Positions 28,865 to 40,444 of a DNA stretch of 64,000 nt are shown piece by piece. The translations under genes were made by a program, and so were the position numbers. Source of the stretch: Peromyscus leucopus (lineage: Eukaryota > Chordata > Mammalia > Rodentia > Cricetidae); contig NC_051075.1 in NCBI RefSeq assembly GCF_004664715.2, forward strand, positions 30,028,504-30,092,503, read 5' to 3'. Every line of letters starts with the position of its first letter. Positions within the stretch are counted from its first letter, which is position 1. The notes under the pieces were generated by a model that was given only the letters and a program-made list of their open reading frames with translations, had not been told where the DNA came from and did not search any database.

Positions 28865-30140
28865 TAAGAACAAATTACTATTCATTTAAATTTTCATGTT
28901 TTCTAATCAAGTGAATACATATTTTCTGAAATAAGTAGCTGGAGTTCATTTTCTCTGTGTTAAAATTTATCTTCAAGGAAGTATATCCACTTCTCAGAGG
29001 ATTAACCCAATCTTCCATAACAACTATAACACTTGTTTCTATAATACATTGTTAATACTTTTATAAACTACATGTTATTTCTTAATGAAATTTTTAGGGA
29101 TTCATCTAGCTGATGAATTTAGGGATTGATCTAGCTGCCTTGAGAGGCATATGTCACAGGTTTCCTCGCTAGAGTCCATGGCTCCTGGGGCACAAGGTGC
29201 CTTTTAGTGTACCTTGTATAGCCTGCAATCACCATTGCATCCTGTCATTGTACAACTACCACTGTATTGATTCTGCCAACCTCCATTATATTCTGTTTCT
29301 GATAAGGATATGAAAAGTCTGATTGCTTAAGAGTAAACTTGTCACAACCTAAGTCTTGCTGTGACCCCTCCAGTCCATGCCTGGTTAAGATTCGTTTCTC
29401 ATCAGCTGTATCAGGTAACCTTAGCCCAGTAAGTAAGTATGGGCACTTACAGAAATGTATTGATATTTTCTTTTTTTTTTTTTTAAACAGCATCATTTCT
29501 AGACTTCATCTTTCATTTTTCTTTTTGCAGCAGTTACAAACAAATAAATGGAAATATAGAAAATTTAAAAAGCAGAGAGATTATAAATACTTAAATACAA
29601 ATATTTAAGCAGACACTTAAAACTAAGAAAATTTCATTTTAATGTTGACTTTAGCACCCTACCCTTTCTTCCTGTATAAAATTATAATTATATCCACTTA
29701 TTATCTTGATATAAGCATTTTATGTGATCTTAAATGTTTATGACAATCATGATTTTGTAGTTGTTTGTAAAATGTTTCTTCTAGTTAATTTACATAAAAA
29801 TTATAAACATTAATTAAAAATGTAACTACCATGTTTCAAATAGTGAATGCATTTTGGGTTTTAAACTCACAGCTTCTGTTACATAATATTGGTATAATGC
29901 TATCACCATGTTGGACAACTTGACACCACTTTTAAAAATGGGAGTACCAATTTCTTTCCATTGGATATAGAAGTTTTGTTTTTTCACTTCTTTTGCATGA
30001 AAGTATATTGCTTTTATAAGGTATGGAGAGCTATAAATTTCTTGTTTGGGGTGGTTATTTATAATTTGAGCCCTTACATTTTCCAATTTAATTTATAAGA
30101 AACATGTATTTGCTTAGTATGATAACGTTTTAGATTTTTG
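28865..30140. other. No recognisable feature
   Basis: AT-rich DNA with a T run at about 29471-29484. Frames at 29245-29608 and 29826-30086 show no domain and I take them as chance. Confidence 0.5.
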
Positions 30141-30159
30141 GTTTTGTTTTTGTATCTTC

Positions 30160-30305
30160 TTTTCAAGACAGGATTTCTCTGTGTAGTTTGGTACCTGTCC
30201 TTGATTTTGCTCTGTAGACCAGGCTGGCCTCGAACTCATAGAGATCTGCCTTGCTCTGCCTCCCAAGTGCTGGGATTAAAGGCATGTGCCACCACCACCC
30301 GGCAT
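30160..30305 (-). repeat. B1 SINE, minus strand
   Basis: 'caagacaggatttctctgtg', 'gtagaccaggctggcctcg', 'tgggattaaaggcatgtgcc', ending 'accaccacccggc': full B1 complement. Confidence 0.95.
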
Positions 30306-30309
30306 CAGA

Positions 30310-31710
30310 TGTTCTTACTTTATACTATTTATCATCATTTTTGAGCTTTGTATATTATTGTAGAGGATTTAACAGCCTTGGAGGCCATTGAGGATAGATC
30401 CCTTTCACCCCACTTCTTGTTGTTGGTAACATTGAAAATGAAGCCTCTTTTCAGGATTTAAATCACTGTATGCACTGGTACTGGTGTCTTAGCTTTGTTG
30501 AGGCTCATTAAGACAAAGCTACTTTTTCCTGATCCAATGAATAAAAGCAAGCTTCTACCTTACTTCCTGGGTAGTGCAACAGCACATTACATATTATTGT
30601 CCGCACTTTTTAAGAGGTAATATCTGGGTCTGACAATCATCTTGACACTCACCCAAACCTACTCACCCAAGAGTAAATCACATCTGTGTGAAGTCCTTCT
30701 AAGGAGAAGGAAAGCCTAATTGTCTCCTTAATAAGATAACATACTTAGGTTTTTCTGAAGCTCATCCCTCATGGAAGATATTTGAAAAACCTCTACCAGG
30801 CAGCATTGCTAAACATGTATACTATAATAAAATAAATAAGATTCATTATAATAAATATAATAAAAATTATTATAAAATTTTATTTATAAAAATGTCATAC
30901 CCAAAATGAACCAGATGCAGAATTTGTATAACTTGATGAATTTTTTACAGTTAGAATGGGAATTCAGAACTGGAGCCATGGAGCATCACATTATGTTTTA
31001 CACTTTTAGTATCAAATAAATGCTACATGTGAGAAAGAACATATATACATTTGTGTGCTTGTTTTTTCTGAGACTACGACTTTTCTTCTTCATATTATAC
31101 ATTCTATGTCTCCCCATTTTACAGCAAAGATTTTACCTTCAAGTTTTCTTTAAGATTGAGGGTCATTCCAGTTTATTTTAAAGTGTCATTTTCTTTCTTT
31201 CTTCATTTTCTCAATCTCTTTCCCTTTTGTGTACTGGCCCAATGCATCCTTTCCTTGGCACCCTAGCTTTCTCAGTGGTTTTCCAGAAACTATTTATTGT
31301 ATTGCCTTCTGTGAGGCCGGTGCTTGCTGACATCCAAAAGGCCTGGCTTTCCCTTTCTCTCTTCTCCATCCCCTTTGTCTTTGCACCTGGCAAGAATTAC
31401 AGATCTCCTGGCTTGTAAGTTTTCTCTCAAACTCATAGTAGAATGACCCTAGCGTTTCTTTCTGAATCTGCATTTAAATTACTTTCTTAATGAGATGAAG
31501 AACTCAGGAGACTTGGTTTTCCCACAACTTTCTATTACATATATTAAGTTATAACGTTTGGTTTTACCATAAAACTGAATTTTTTTCTTATACCATATTT
31601 GGAATAGTTGTCCTTTGACATGCCTTATTAATAGTCATCAATTCTCAAGTTTGATTTTGTTCTACCTGTTAAGCTATCTAGAAATAAAATTTCAGTTCAT
31701 GCTATTGTCC
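30310..31710. other. No recognisable feature
   Basis: Mixed AT-rich DNA. Opposing short frames at 31211-31418 have no recognisable domain. No nameable repeat. Confidence 0.45.
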
Positions 31711-31717
31711 TGATCAC

Positions 31718-32780
31718 CAATAGTTGTCAACTTGACATAGCCAAGAATCACCAGGTTGATGAAATCTGGCCAGGTCCATTTCTGGGTTCCCAGGAAATGG
31801 GCATGAGTCACATTTTGCAGAGGTTTAAAAAGTCAAAGTCCATATTTCATGGCATTTCCCATCAGGCTCAATCAGGGACAAGCATATATCCTGATGTATT
31901 TCCTATGTATGCTCCTCCCACCTACATTCAGTCAGAGAAGGAGTACATCCTCATCTATTTCCTGCCCATGGACTTCTCATGCACATATGATCACATCAAG
32001 TGCAGATGGGTCTAAGAAACACAGAAAAAACAGGAACTTATTCTTAACTGTCTTAACTGCAAATAGAACACTTACAGGTTAAGGGTTTTTCCTCTTTTGG
32101 TCTCAGATTAACACCACTTGGATTATATAATAAAGCTACATGGGCTTGGGAATAGTCAGGAAGCAGTATTCCTCCATGATTTCGCATCCTTTGACTTCCC
32201 TCAGTGATCTATAGTGACTTGGAAGTAAAAGTCAAATAACCCATAACCTCTTATTAACTAAATTGCTTTTGGCTCAGGGGGTTTTATCATAGCAACAGTG
32301 TAGACAAATTTCTAAGCAGTATTATTAAATAAAAAACATGGAGCCAGAAATAGGGGTGAAAATCTTACAGAGATCAAAGGAATCAGAACAGCCGCCAGCT
32401 AACCTTAACTCACTATGCAGCAGCTTCCAAAAAGTGAGCGACTTCCTGTCTAAAAAGACATATATCTTTCTATTCTGCTAACTCATTTCCTCTCTCCACT
32501 GAGCTACATCATTTCCTATCTGTCTGCACAGACCTCCAGAGCTCTATGGTTGATACTGGGATTAAGGGCATGTGTCACCACACTTGGCTCTCTTCCCTAG
32601 TGTGACCTTGAACTCCCAGAGATACAGATAGATTAAGGGCATGTGCTAACATTGCATGACTTCTGTTTTTACTAAGAGTGGCTGACCTTTATCCTCTGAT
32701 CCTCAAATAAGTTTTATTGGGGGACACAAATAAATTATCACCACACAACAGAAATAAAACCAGAACAACTATCAAATAAT
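31718..32780 (+). mobile_element. MaLR-type LTR (ORR1-like), interrupted
   Basis: Starts 'agttgtcaacttgacatagc' and, after an unusual middle part, ends like a MaLR-type LTR ('attgcttttggctcagg', 'ttttatcatagcaacag'). It is interrupted at 32299-32745 by a family-1 solo LTR and resumes at about 32752 for a few tens of bases. Related copies are at 57415-57520 and 58360-58750. The subfamily name is uncertain. Confidence 0.6.
32299..32745 (-). mobile_element. Solo LTR, family 1, perfect TSD
   Basis: 447 bp, TGTAGAC... to ...ATCACCACA on the plus strand, flanked by the perfect 6-bp duplication CAACAG (32293-32298 and 32746-32751). Same family as the composite ERV LTRs: 'ggagccagaaataggggtga' is the complement of the U5 end, and 'gggattaagggcatgtgtc' is one of the B1-like U3 units. 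Confidence 0.93.
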
Positions 32781-32799
32781 AAATGTATGTTTATTTAAC

Positions 32800-32965
32800 C
32801 ACATGCCTTAGTACCACTCTCTGGATAGTTTACTATTCTGCTAATAAATATGAATCATTCATCTATGTTGCATTACTATGGCTCCTCATCAGTGGTCAGA
32901 TGCTCAATCCAAGCAATAATGAGTTTCTGTATCCAAGTGATTAGACAGTGCTCAAATTGAAGGAT
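32800..32965. other. No recognisable feature
   Basis: Short AT-rich stretch between the LTR and the L1. Confidence 0.5.
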
Positions 32966-32969
32966 TACT

Positions 32970-33760
32970 TGGCAACTTGACTGGAAGATGGATTTTTAAG
33001 GAGTCATGCAAACAAAACAGACTTCAAAGGAAAAAAAATCCATGTAAAATAGACCACATGAGAATAGGAAGAAGCAAAGTGCTAGAGAGGCCCACAGAAA
33101 TCCACAAAGATACCCCGACACTAGACTACTGGCAATGGTCGAGAGACAGCCCAAACTGATCCACTCTGGTGATAGGATGGCCAAACACCCTAATTGTCAT
33201 GCTTGAAACCCCATCCAATGACTGAGGGAACCGGATGCAGAGACCCATGGTCAGACCCCAGGTGGAGCTCCAGGAGTCCAATTGGCAAGAAAGAGGGGGG
33301 TTTGTATGAGCGAGAATTGTTGAGACCAGGGTTGGAAAATCACAGGGACAAATAGCCAAATGAATGGAAACACATGAACTATGAACCAATAGCTGAGGAG
33401 CCCCCAACTGGATCAGGCCTTCTGGATAAGTGAGACAGTTGATTAGCTTGATCTGTTTGGGAGGCATCCAGGCAGTAGGACCCGGACCTGTCCTCAGTGC
33501 ATGTGCTGGCTGTTTGGAACCTGGGGCTCATACAGGGACACTTTGCTCAGCCTGGGAGGAGGGGACGGGATGTGCCTGGACTGAATCTACCAGGTTGAAC
33601 TCAATCCACAGGGGAGTCTTTGCCTTGGAGGAGATGGGAATGAGGGGTGGGCTAGGGGGAAGGAGGGGGGTGGCAGGAGAAGGGACAACAAGGGAATCCG
33701 TGGCTGATATGTAAAATTAAATTAAATTATAAAATAAAATTAAAAAAATAAAAAATGTGG
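32970..33760 (+). mobile_element. 5'-truncated L1 3' end
   Basis: L1 3' end: 'agataccccgacactagac', 'actggcaatggtcgagaga', 'aattgtcatgcttgaaaccc', 'gtgagacagttgattagctt', 'ggctgatatgtaaaatta', ending in an A-rich tail after 'aattataaaataaaatt'. Longer relative of the copy at 15534-16048. Frames at 33126-33714 are chance frames in the GC-richer 3'UTR. Confidence 0.92.
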
Positions 33761-33764
33761 TTTT

Positions 33765-35035
33765 TGTTTGTTTTTTGTTTGTTTGTTTGTTTTATCTAAT
33801 CAACTTCCATAATGATGGCATGGAGAACAGATTTTGAAAACCATTCACAGATGACCCACATTGTCCAATGTGGTGCTGAGGAAGCAAGCATTTGGTGGCA
33901 GAGAAAGTTCCCAGGCTTAAAATGCCACAGGCACTAATATGTCTTTCTCTTTTTTGCCTGAGATTATATTTATTCTTATATTAGTTTAGTAGAGAAAGAG
34001 ACAATATCACAATAGTTCCAACCAGCATTTCCTCTCATTTTGTGGTACTTATCAGCACGCGGATAGCTATTATTAAGTTAAGTTTTTTTTTATTCATAAA
34101 AAGATGTTCACATTCACCAAAGTATCTTTTTACATATTTTATGATAATATTTCTCTGATTAATTATTAAATAGTAACATCTAAACTTATTAATAGTTCTG
34201 AAGCTCTTTTTTTCTTCTGATTAACCAACCTGATTGTCATTTATTATTCATTGATTTCTGCAAGAGTATCCTCGGTTGAAATCTATTAGTCTGCATCTCA
34301 TCATTCTCCACATTAAGTTTAGAATTACAATGATCTCTTCCCCTTTGTTCTCCCTCTGTATTTGTGAGCCTTACCTTGCTTTCTTCACCATTACTCAAAG
34401 AGTATGTAATTCTTTGTGAAGCTCTCAAACACATGAGCATGAGGACCTGTATATTGTGTACTTAGCTATGTGTATTGGGTTACCTACTTATGTGTAAAAT
34501 AAAATGAGAAAGAATTATCAAAATATGACCTGAAGTCTATCTCAACATAAAAGATAAAGACATATTATAAAGCTATAATCAAACTACAATTCCCTGACTC
34601 CTAGCCACTTCCTCAACTATTACCCAAACAGCAACCATTGTACCCAGCTGTGTTTCTCCACGCCATAGTCTCTTCCTAAGTTTAGGCTTTTTCTTACTGG
34701 CTTATACTCATTGTTCTGCCTGAATTCAGGTATTCTTTTTAGTTTACTGTGTGTTGAATAATAAATATCATTGTAGTCTCCTCCCAGCCAACCTCAATCC
34801 CTTTAAAAATGTGTCTTTTAAGCTGAAACAGAATCCTCCTAGCTCCTCCTATCTGCCACTTTCACCCTTTCCTTCTACACCATGTCTATTCCTTTTTTGG
34901 CTCCCACTGACCTATAGAATCTCTCTCCCTGCTGGATACAAACAACTACCCACCAATGTGAGATTCAGTAGGTGCCGGTATCTTCATTCCAGACTTCCTT
35001 TCTGGTCTCTCCACACTTACTCTTAGTCCTGTTAC
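33765..35035. other. No recognisable feature
   Basis: (TTTG)n-like start, then AT-rich DNA. Short frames at 34237-34440 and 34751-35026 show no domain. Confidence 0.45.
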
Positions 35036-35467
35036 AGAAAGTAATAGGTTGATGTCTATCAATCTGCACAAAACTCAGCTCCAACTGAATAAAGGACCTT
35101 AACATAAGAGCAGACACTCTGAATCTGATAGAAAAGAAAGTAGTGAATAGTTTGGAACTCATTCGTACTGGAAAGGACTTTCTAATACCAAAAGCATAGG
35201 CATTAAGACATAGTCAATAAATGGAGCCTCATCAAACTAAGAACCTGTACAGCAAAGGGTAATTTCATTTGGCCAAATTGGCAGCCAAGAGAATGGGAAA
35301 ATAAATCTTTACCAAATATAAATAGAATAAAGTTTTAATATCTAATATCTAGGATCTATAAAGAACTAAATAAAATTAAACATCAAGAACACACACAAAA
35401 AAAACAAAAACAAACAAACAAACAAACAAAAAACAAAGATGAGGTGAGGAATTTTGCAGAGTTCTCA

Positions 35468-35660
35468 AACAATGAAACAGATGCCCACACCTTTAATCCC
35501 AGCACTACGGAGGCAGAGCCAGGTAGATAGATCTCTGAGAATTTGGGGCACCCTGGCCTACAGAGCGAGATCCAGGACAAGCACCAAAACTACACTGAGA
35601 AACCCTGTCTCAAAAAAAACAAAAAACAAAAACAAAAACAAAACAAACAAAAAAAAAAGG
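35468..35660 (+). repeat. B1 SINE with long A-rich tail
   Basis: 'cctttaatcccagcactacg', 'gaggcagagccaggtaga', 'cctacagagcgagatccagg', 'gagaaaccctgtctc', then an AAAC-rich tail. Inserted in the old L1. Confidence 0.9.
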
Positions 35661-36011
35661 TGAAACACAAATGGCTGAGACTCTTAAAAATGTTTAACAT
35701 CCTTAGTAATCAGAGAAATCCAAATTAAAACTACAACAGAATTATAACTTCCCCCAACCAAAGCGGAAAAGATCAATAAAACAAATGACAGCTCATGCTA
35801 GTGAAAATGTGGAGAGAGCAGAACACTTATCCATTGCTGGGGGAGGTACGAATGGGTGCAGACTCATCCATCAGTGTGGAAATCTTGTAAAAAGCTGAAA
35901 AATCTATCTACCAGAAGATCCAGCTATTCCACTCTTGGGTATATACTCAGATATCTCTGTGCCTTACAACAGGGATGTTTGGTAATTTATGTTCACTGCT
36001 GCTCTCTATTT

Positions 36012-36165
36012 ATTTATTTACTTATTTTTTGATACTGGGTCTCTCTTTGTAGACCTGACTTTCCTGGAACTCTCTCTGTTGATCAGACTGGCCTTAAGCT
36101 CACATAGATCCACCTGCCAATGCTAGCTAAATTCTGGGATTTAAGGCATGTACCTGGATTATAGC
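36012..36165 (-). repeat. B1 SINE, diverged, minus strand
   Basis: TTTA-rich tail, 'atactgggtctctctttgta', 'ctggaactctctctgttgat', 'actggccttaagctcacata', 'gggatttaaggcatgtac': B1 complement with many changes. Confidence 0.75.
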
Positions 36166-36424
36166 TTTAGTTTTAATGGTCAAAAATTTGAAACAGCATC
36201 GATGTCCATAAACTGATAAGTGGGTAGTAAAAATGTAATACATTTATACAATGAAAAATTATTCAGCTGTTAAGAAAATAAAATGAGGAGTTCTCAAGTA
36301 AATCCGAGTGAAATTACTCAGAACCAATGAAACAAATATGGTGTGCATTCTTTATTTGTATTCTTTATATGTTAGACTTTAAGCCTTCAACAGGTATGTG
36401 TATGAGGATCGTTCAAGGAAGTGA

Positions 36425-38200
36425 AATAGAGTATTGGCACAGGCATATCTGGTGGGAATGGCTAAAGTCATAAGACCAGAAGAGTTGCTTGACAAAGATC
36501 CAGCAAAGTTGAGCCACATGATGGCTGCCATGCCATTTTTGGTTTTCATCTTCACCTATTGCATACTTGGGAGACTTTTTAATATTTGTACAATTTGGGG
36601 ATATTGGATTAATGGAAAATTTCTTATGAATCATCTATGCCTTCTCTCAGGAGTACTGCTTCTAAGCTTCCCTAGGAAAGTCCTGAACATATTACCTGTC
36701 CTGTGATTTTAGGGAGATATCCTTATCTACTTGAAGGTCTTCCTTACACCTTGGAGGTTGTGACACACATAAAGAAACCAGAGGTCTCTTTATGAGGCCA
36801 TGAGATAATCAAAAGCTTTGGCCATTTTCCCCTGAAATCACACCCATGTATTTATATTCACAGTTCATAGCACTATGATATGAGCTGCCAAACTACTACC
36901 ATCTGAGGCCATATGCATTAAGTAAAAGAACTGATCCCACCTTCAGGACACATGAGGTGAGTATCAATGTTTACCTGAATAGGAAATATTAAGTCATTTT
37001 AATGAGCATAATTATTTGAGCATAATGTCTCAGTTTTCTAAATTTATGTCATCAAGATAAAGTTCTAGAATGTTATTTTTAGCAGTTGGTTCTTTAAATT
37101 CAGTGTACTTCAGTGAGATTTATGTTTATCGAACTGCCACACCAATTTAACATTTGCATTTGCAAAAAACTTTACTGTAGTTCCCCTTGACAGTGTACAT
37201 ATTTGAGATAATAATTGTTTTCACAAAAGCAGATGCTAAGTACTTCTCAGGACTATTAATTCTGAGTTTTATCTAAAGATCAGATGAATGTGCATGTATT
37301 AATCTCCAGCCCTCTCACCTCTACAGTTTCCACACATTCTCACTGAAAGACACATTTCTATAGATAGTATTGATGCCATTATGCCACTTGGAGTATAGAG
37401 TGACAGTGCAAGAACATTTATGGAATTGTTCTTTCTAAGAAACCTTCATACTTTTCAGAAAGACAATTGTTAATCGTTCCATGCACACAGAAGACATCTT
37501 ATGTGAACCCAAAAAAATCTCACTTTGACTTCTGCCCAGCATCACCATCAGGATTATCCCTTTTTTAACTAAAAGTTCAAAAAGCAAATTATGCTATTAA
37601 TAGATAATACTGATCCTGCATATTACTTATTTTGGATCTTTGGATTGTTTGAGCTGAAGACTCTTGTATTTATGTTGTTTCCTATTGTTGACATTTCTAT
37701 GTGTGAACCTGTGCTTTCCATTATAATGGTTGATGGCCAGCCCAGTAGACAGTATACATATGAGCAGTGGCTATTATTATAACTGCAATGCTGAATTTAT
37801 GCATTTTTTTTTTTTAGTTTTTAAACTCACATTTGACTCTTAGAAGATTTTCAAATATATGAGAGTCAATTTGCATAAGAGCAAAAAAGTGTGCAGTTAA
37901 ACACAGGAACTGATGACAAACCATAGTCTTGAAACTGAACATAACTATAATAGGTAACATTTTTTTCAGATTTAGTAGCATAAACATACAGTAAAATGTG
38001 TTCAGAACCAAGAATGCAGTGTTACTGTGAGGAGTAACACAGGGATGTGCTTTCAGAACCATCTAGGATCCACTGCATGTTTGATTTTGAATGAATTTTG
38101 GAAACAAATCTAGAACTCATTCACTATTTCTGATATTTTCCTTATGTGGCACAAAACATTTTGAGTACTCTAAGGTTTTTACAAATACACTTAAATAAAC
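36425..38200. other. No recognisable feature
   Basis: A 90-codon plus frame at 36434-36706 has a hydrophobic stretch but no recognisable family and an opposing frame of similar length. No nameable repeat through 38200. Confidence 0.45.
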
Positions 38201-38215
38201 ACAAATACAACTTTT

Positions 38216-38372
38216 TTTTTTTTGGTTTTTCGAGACAGGGTTTCTCTGTGTAGCTTTGAGCCTTTCCTGGAGCTCACTTGGTAGCCCAGGCTGGCCTCGA
38301 ACTCACAGAGATCCGCCTGGCTCTGCCTCCCGAGTGCTGGGATTAAAGGCGTGCGCCACCACCACCCGGCTC
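38216..38372 (-). repeat. B1 SINE, young, with TSD
   Basis: Full B1 complement ('tttcgagacagggtttctct', 'ggctggcctcgaactcaca', 'ccgagtgctgggattaaagg') with the 'gcctttcctggagctcactt' variant also seen in the copies at 14495 and 56822. Flanking duplication CAAATACAACTTTT on both sides. Confidence 0.95.
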
Positions 38373-38374
38373 AA

Positions 38375-39120
38375 ATACAACTTTTAAGTATAGGTTTTTC
38401 AAAGATGTTCATTTGAAAACATATAGAAATAATGTGTTTACCAATAGAATATACAAGTAAATCATTTGGCCAAGATAAATAAAATAGTTACTAATGTGTT
38501 TCCAAATAAATAGCTTACTTGATTGTAATGCATACTTGGACACACAAACATATCATGAGAAAAAGCACTCCAGAGCAACTGATGTGTTGTTAACATAGGA
38601 TCAAGACAACATTCATAATTTTATTCCACTGTAAAGTTTCTTTATTCTTGTGTGAGACTAGTTGCTACTTAAGTTTGAGGTTAATTGTCCATATGTACTT
38701 CAAACTTCCTCATAAATTATTACCATGTATTGCTTACTAAAATAGATAACTCTTGTCTTTCATAAGCCTACTTTCTTTATCTTTATTACTATGCAGCAGG
38801 GTCTTATGTTTCTTTCACTTATTTTATTACAGTGTTTTAGTTTCTAGGTTGTTCTCACATTAGTGATGAATCACCCCTGAGCTTTTGTATTTCTATTCTG
38901 TGTTATAAGAAAAAAAGATAATAGATCAAAAAAGTCACATTGACAATTTTTATCAAGATACCCAAGTTACAGCTTAAAATATTTCACCTTCATGTCTCTG
39001 GCTAAAATGAAAGAATTTCATATTTATAAAATGAATTATTACAAATGGATCTTATCTATCTTTCAATTAATTGTAAAGTCAATGAATCACAATGTAATAA
39101 TTAAAAATGTGTTCCTGAAC
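38375..39120. other. No recognisable feature
   Basis: AT-rich, no nameable repeat or gene. Confidence 0.5.
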
Positions 39121-39126
39121 TAAACT

Positions 39127-39352
39127 CATGTGCTGCGAGATGGCTCAGCTGCTAATGGTGTAGGCTCTCAAGCATGATGAGCTGAGTTCCATCCCCAGGA
39201 CCTGCATGGTAGGAGTGAACTGACATGTTAAAGCTATTCTCTAACATCAACACATGCACTGTGTAATGGAAGCTTGTACACATGGCTGCATACATTGACA
39301 CTCACACAAGCACATGTGCACAATACAACATAAATAAATGCTAAAAAAAACA
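39127..39352 (+). repeat. B2-family SINE
   Basis: Starts 'gcgagatggctcagctgcta', a tRNA-like head, then 'tgagttccatccccaggacc', a CA-rich part, and 'cataaataaatgctaaaaaa' at the tail. Orientation is clear from head and tail. Confidence 0.88.
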
Positions 39353-39619
39353 CATCAATGTATATGCTGATACATTTCAGAAGTTTTAACCCAATTTCTA
39401 TTGTCTTTTTGAATATATCCTTCATCTACTTTTCCTTAGAGAAGAAGAAAATCTGAATTTGTATTTGACTGAGAAGGAAAATTAAAATACTGTATCTACA
39501 TTTCTCAGGAAGTAGAATTAGGGCATGATGAGGTCAAGTGTTGACTAGCTAATGGTTATTTTTGTTGACCATTAATATGATTAATATTCTGCATATGAAA
39601 ATATTTCTTAAAATTATTT

Positions 39620-40440
39620 TAATAAAGGATTTCCACCTCACTAAGCATCAAGGATGTGTAAATCAAAGTCTGATGAGATATTTCATGGCTATTATGATGG
39701 CCACTACCCAGAAAATATAAAATAACAAATTTTGGCAATAGTGGGGAGAATAGGGAACCCTTGTACCCTATTGGAAAATATTAGAAAAATAAGGAAGAAT
39801 GATAGAGAGGTCCTTTAAAACTTAGAAATAAACTATCTGAATTAGGATTGCCTCCTTGGTTTATCTATCTGAACAAACTACATCAGAACCCCATAGAGAT
39901 ATGTGTTCATTGCACCATTTTTTTTTATAGTAACTGAGCTGTGGAAGTGATCCAGGAGCAGCTCAACAGTAGATTGTACTTGGCCCCGCCTTGTAGGAGT
40001 GACAGTTACTGAAGCCTCAATGGAGGTTGGAACTTCCAGATCAAAGCTGGAATGGCTACAGTAGATGAACAAATGAGGAAGTAAAAAAGCTTAGAAGCAC
40101 ATACATTAGCAGAATATGTTTCAGTCTTCAAAAGATCTTGTTAATTTTAACAGCATCAACAAAACTAGAGGATATGATGTTAAGTGAAAGAAGCCAGAAA
40201 GAATGAAAAACACCGTATGAACTCAGTAATACAGAAATCAAATAAAACATACAAAACGATAACATCAACCAGAAGCAAAAAATAAGTAGTATCTACCAGG
40301 ATGAGGATTTCAACGAGGATGGAGTTCTCAGCCAGAGTAAATGAGATTAGAGTTGCTGTGTACAATATGAGATCTACAGATAATTATATTAAATCATAAA
40401 CTTGGAAATTGTTTAAGTACAGATTCTGTTTGATCTTATA
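39620..40440 (+). repeat. Old L1 3' end, plus strand
   Basis: 'cctcactaagcatcaaggat', 'aaatcaaagtctgatgagat', 'ggctattatgatggcc', 'ggaacccttgtacccta', then 'gaggatatgatgttaagtga' and 'aagaagccagaaagaatga' in L1 ORF2/3'UTR order. Very diverged mammalian-wide type, with an internal rearrangement around 39950-40060. Confidence 0.65.
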
Positions 40441-40444
40441 CACA

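Larger units (their letters stand above)
35040..36420 (+). mobile_element. Old L1, ORF2 3' part and 3'UTR, with two B1 insertions
   Basis: Plus-strand L1: 'gatgtctatcaatctgcac', 'gactttctaataccaaaag', 'gcagccaagagaatggga', 'ggatctataaagaactaaa', then (after a B1) 'catccttagtaatcagag', 'aaatgtggagagagcagaa', 'ccagctattccactcttggg', then (after a second B1) 'catttatacaatgaaaaatt' and 'attcagctgttaagaa'. Frames are broken. Confidence 0.82.

Noticed and set aside
33126..33714. 113-codon minus and 94-codon plus frames
   Set aside because: They lie in an L1 3'UTR whose relative at 15534-16048 does not keep them open.
36434..36706. 90-codon hydrophobic plus-strand frame as a small membrane protein gene
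   Set aside because: No family recognised, no promoter or splice context, and a comparable opposing frame exists.
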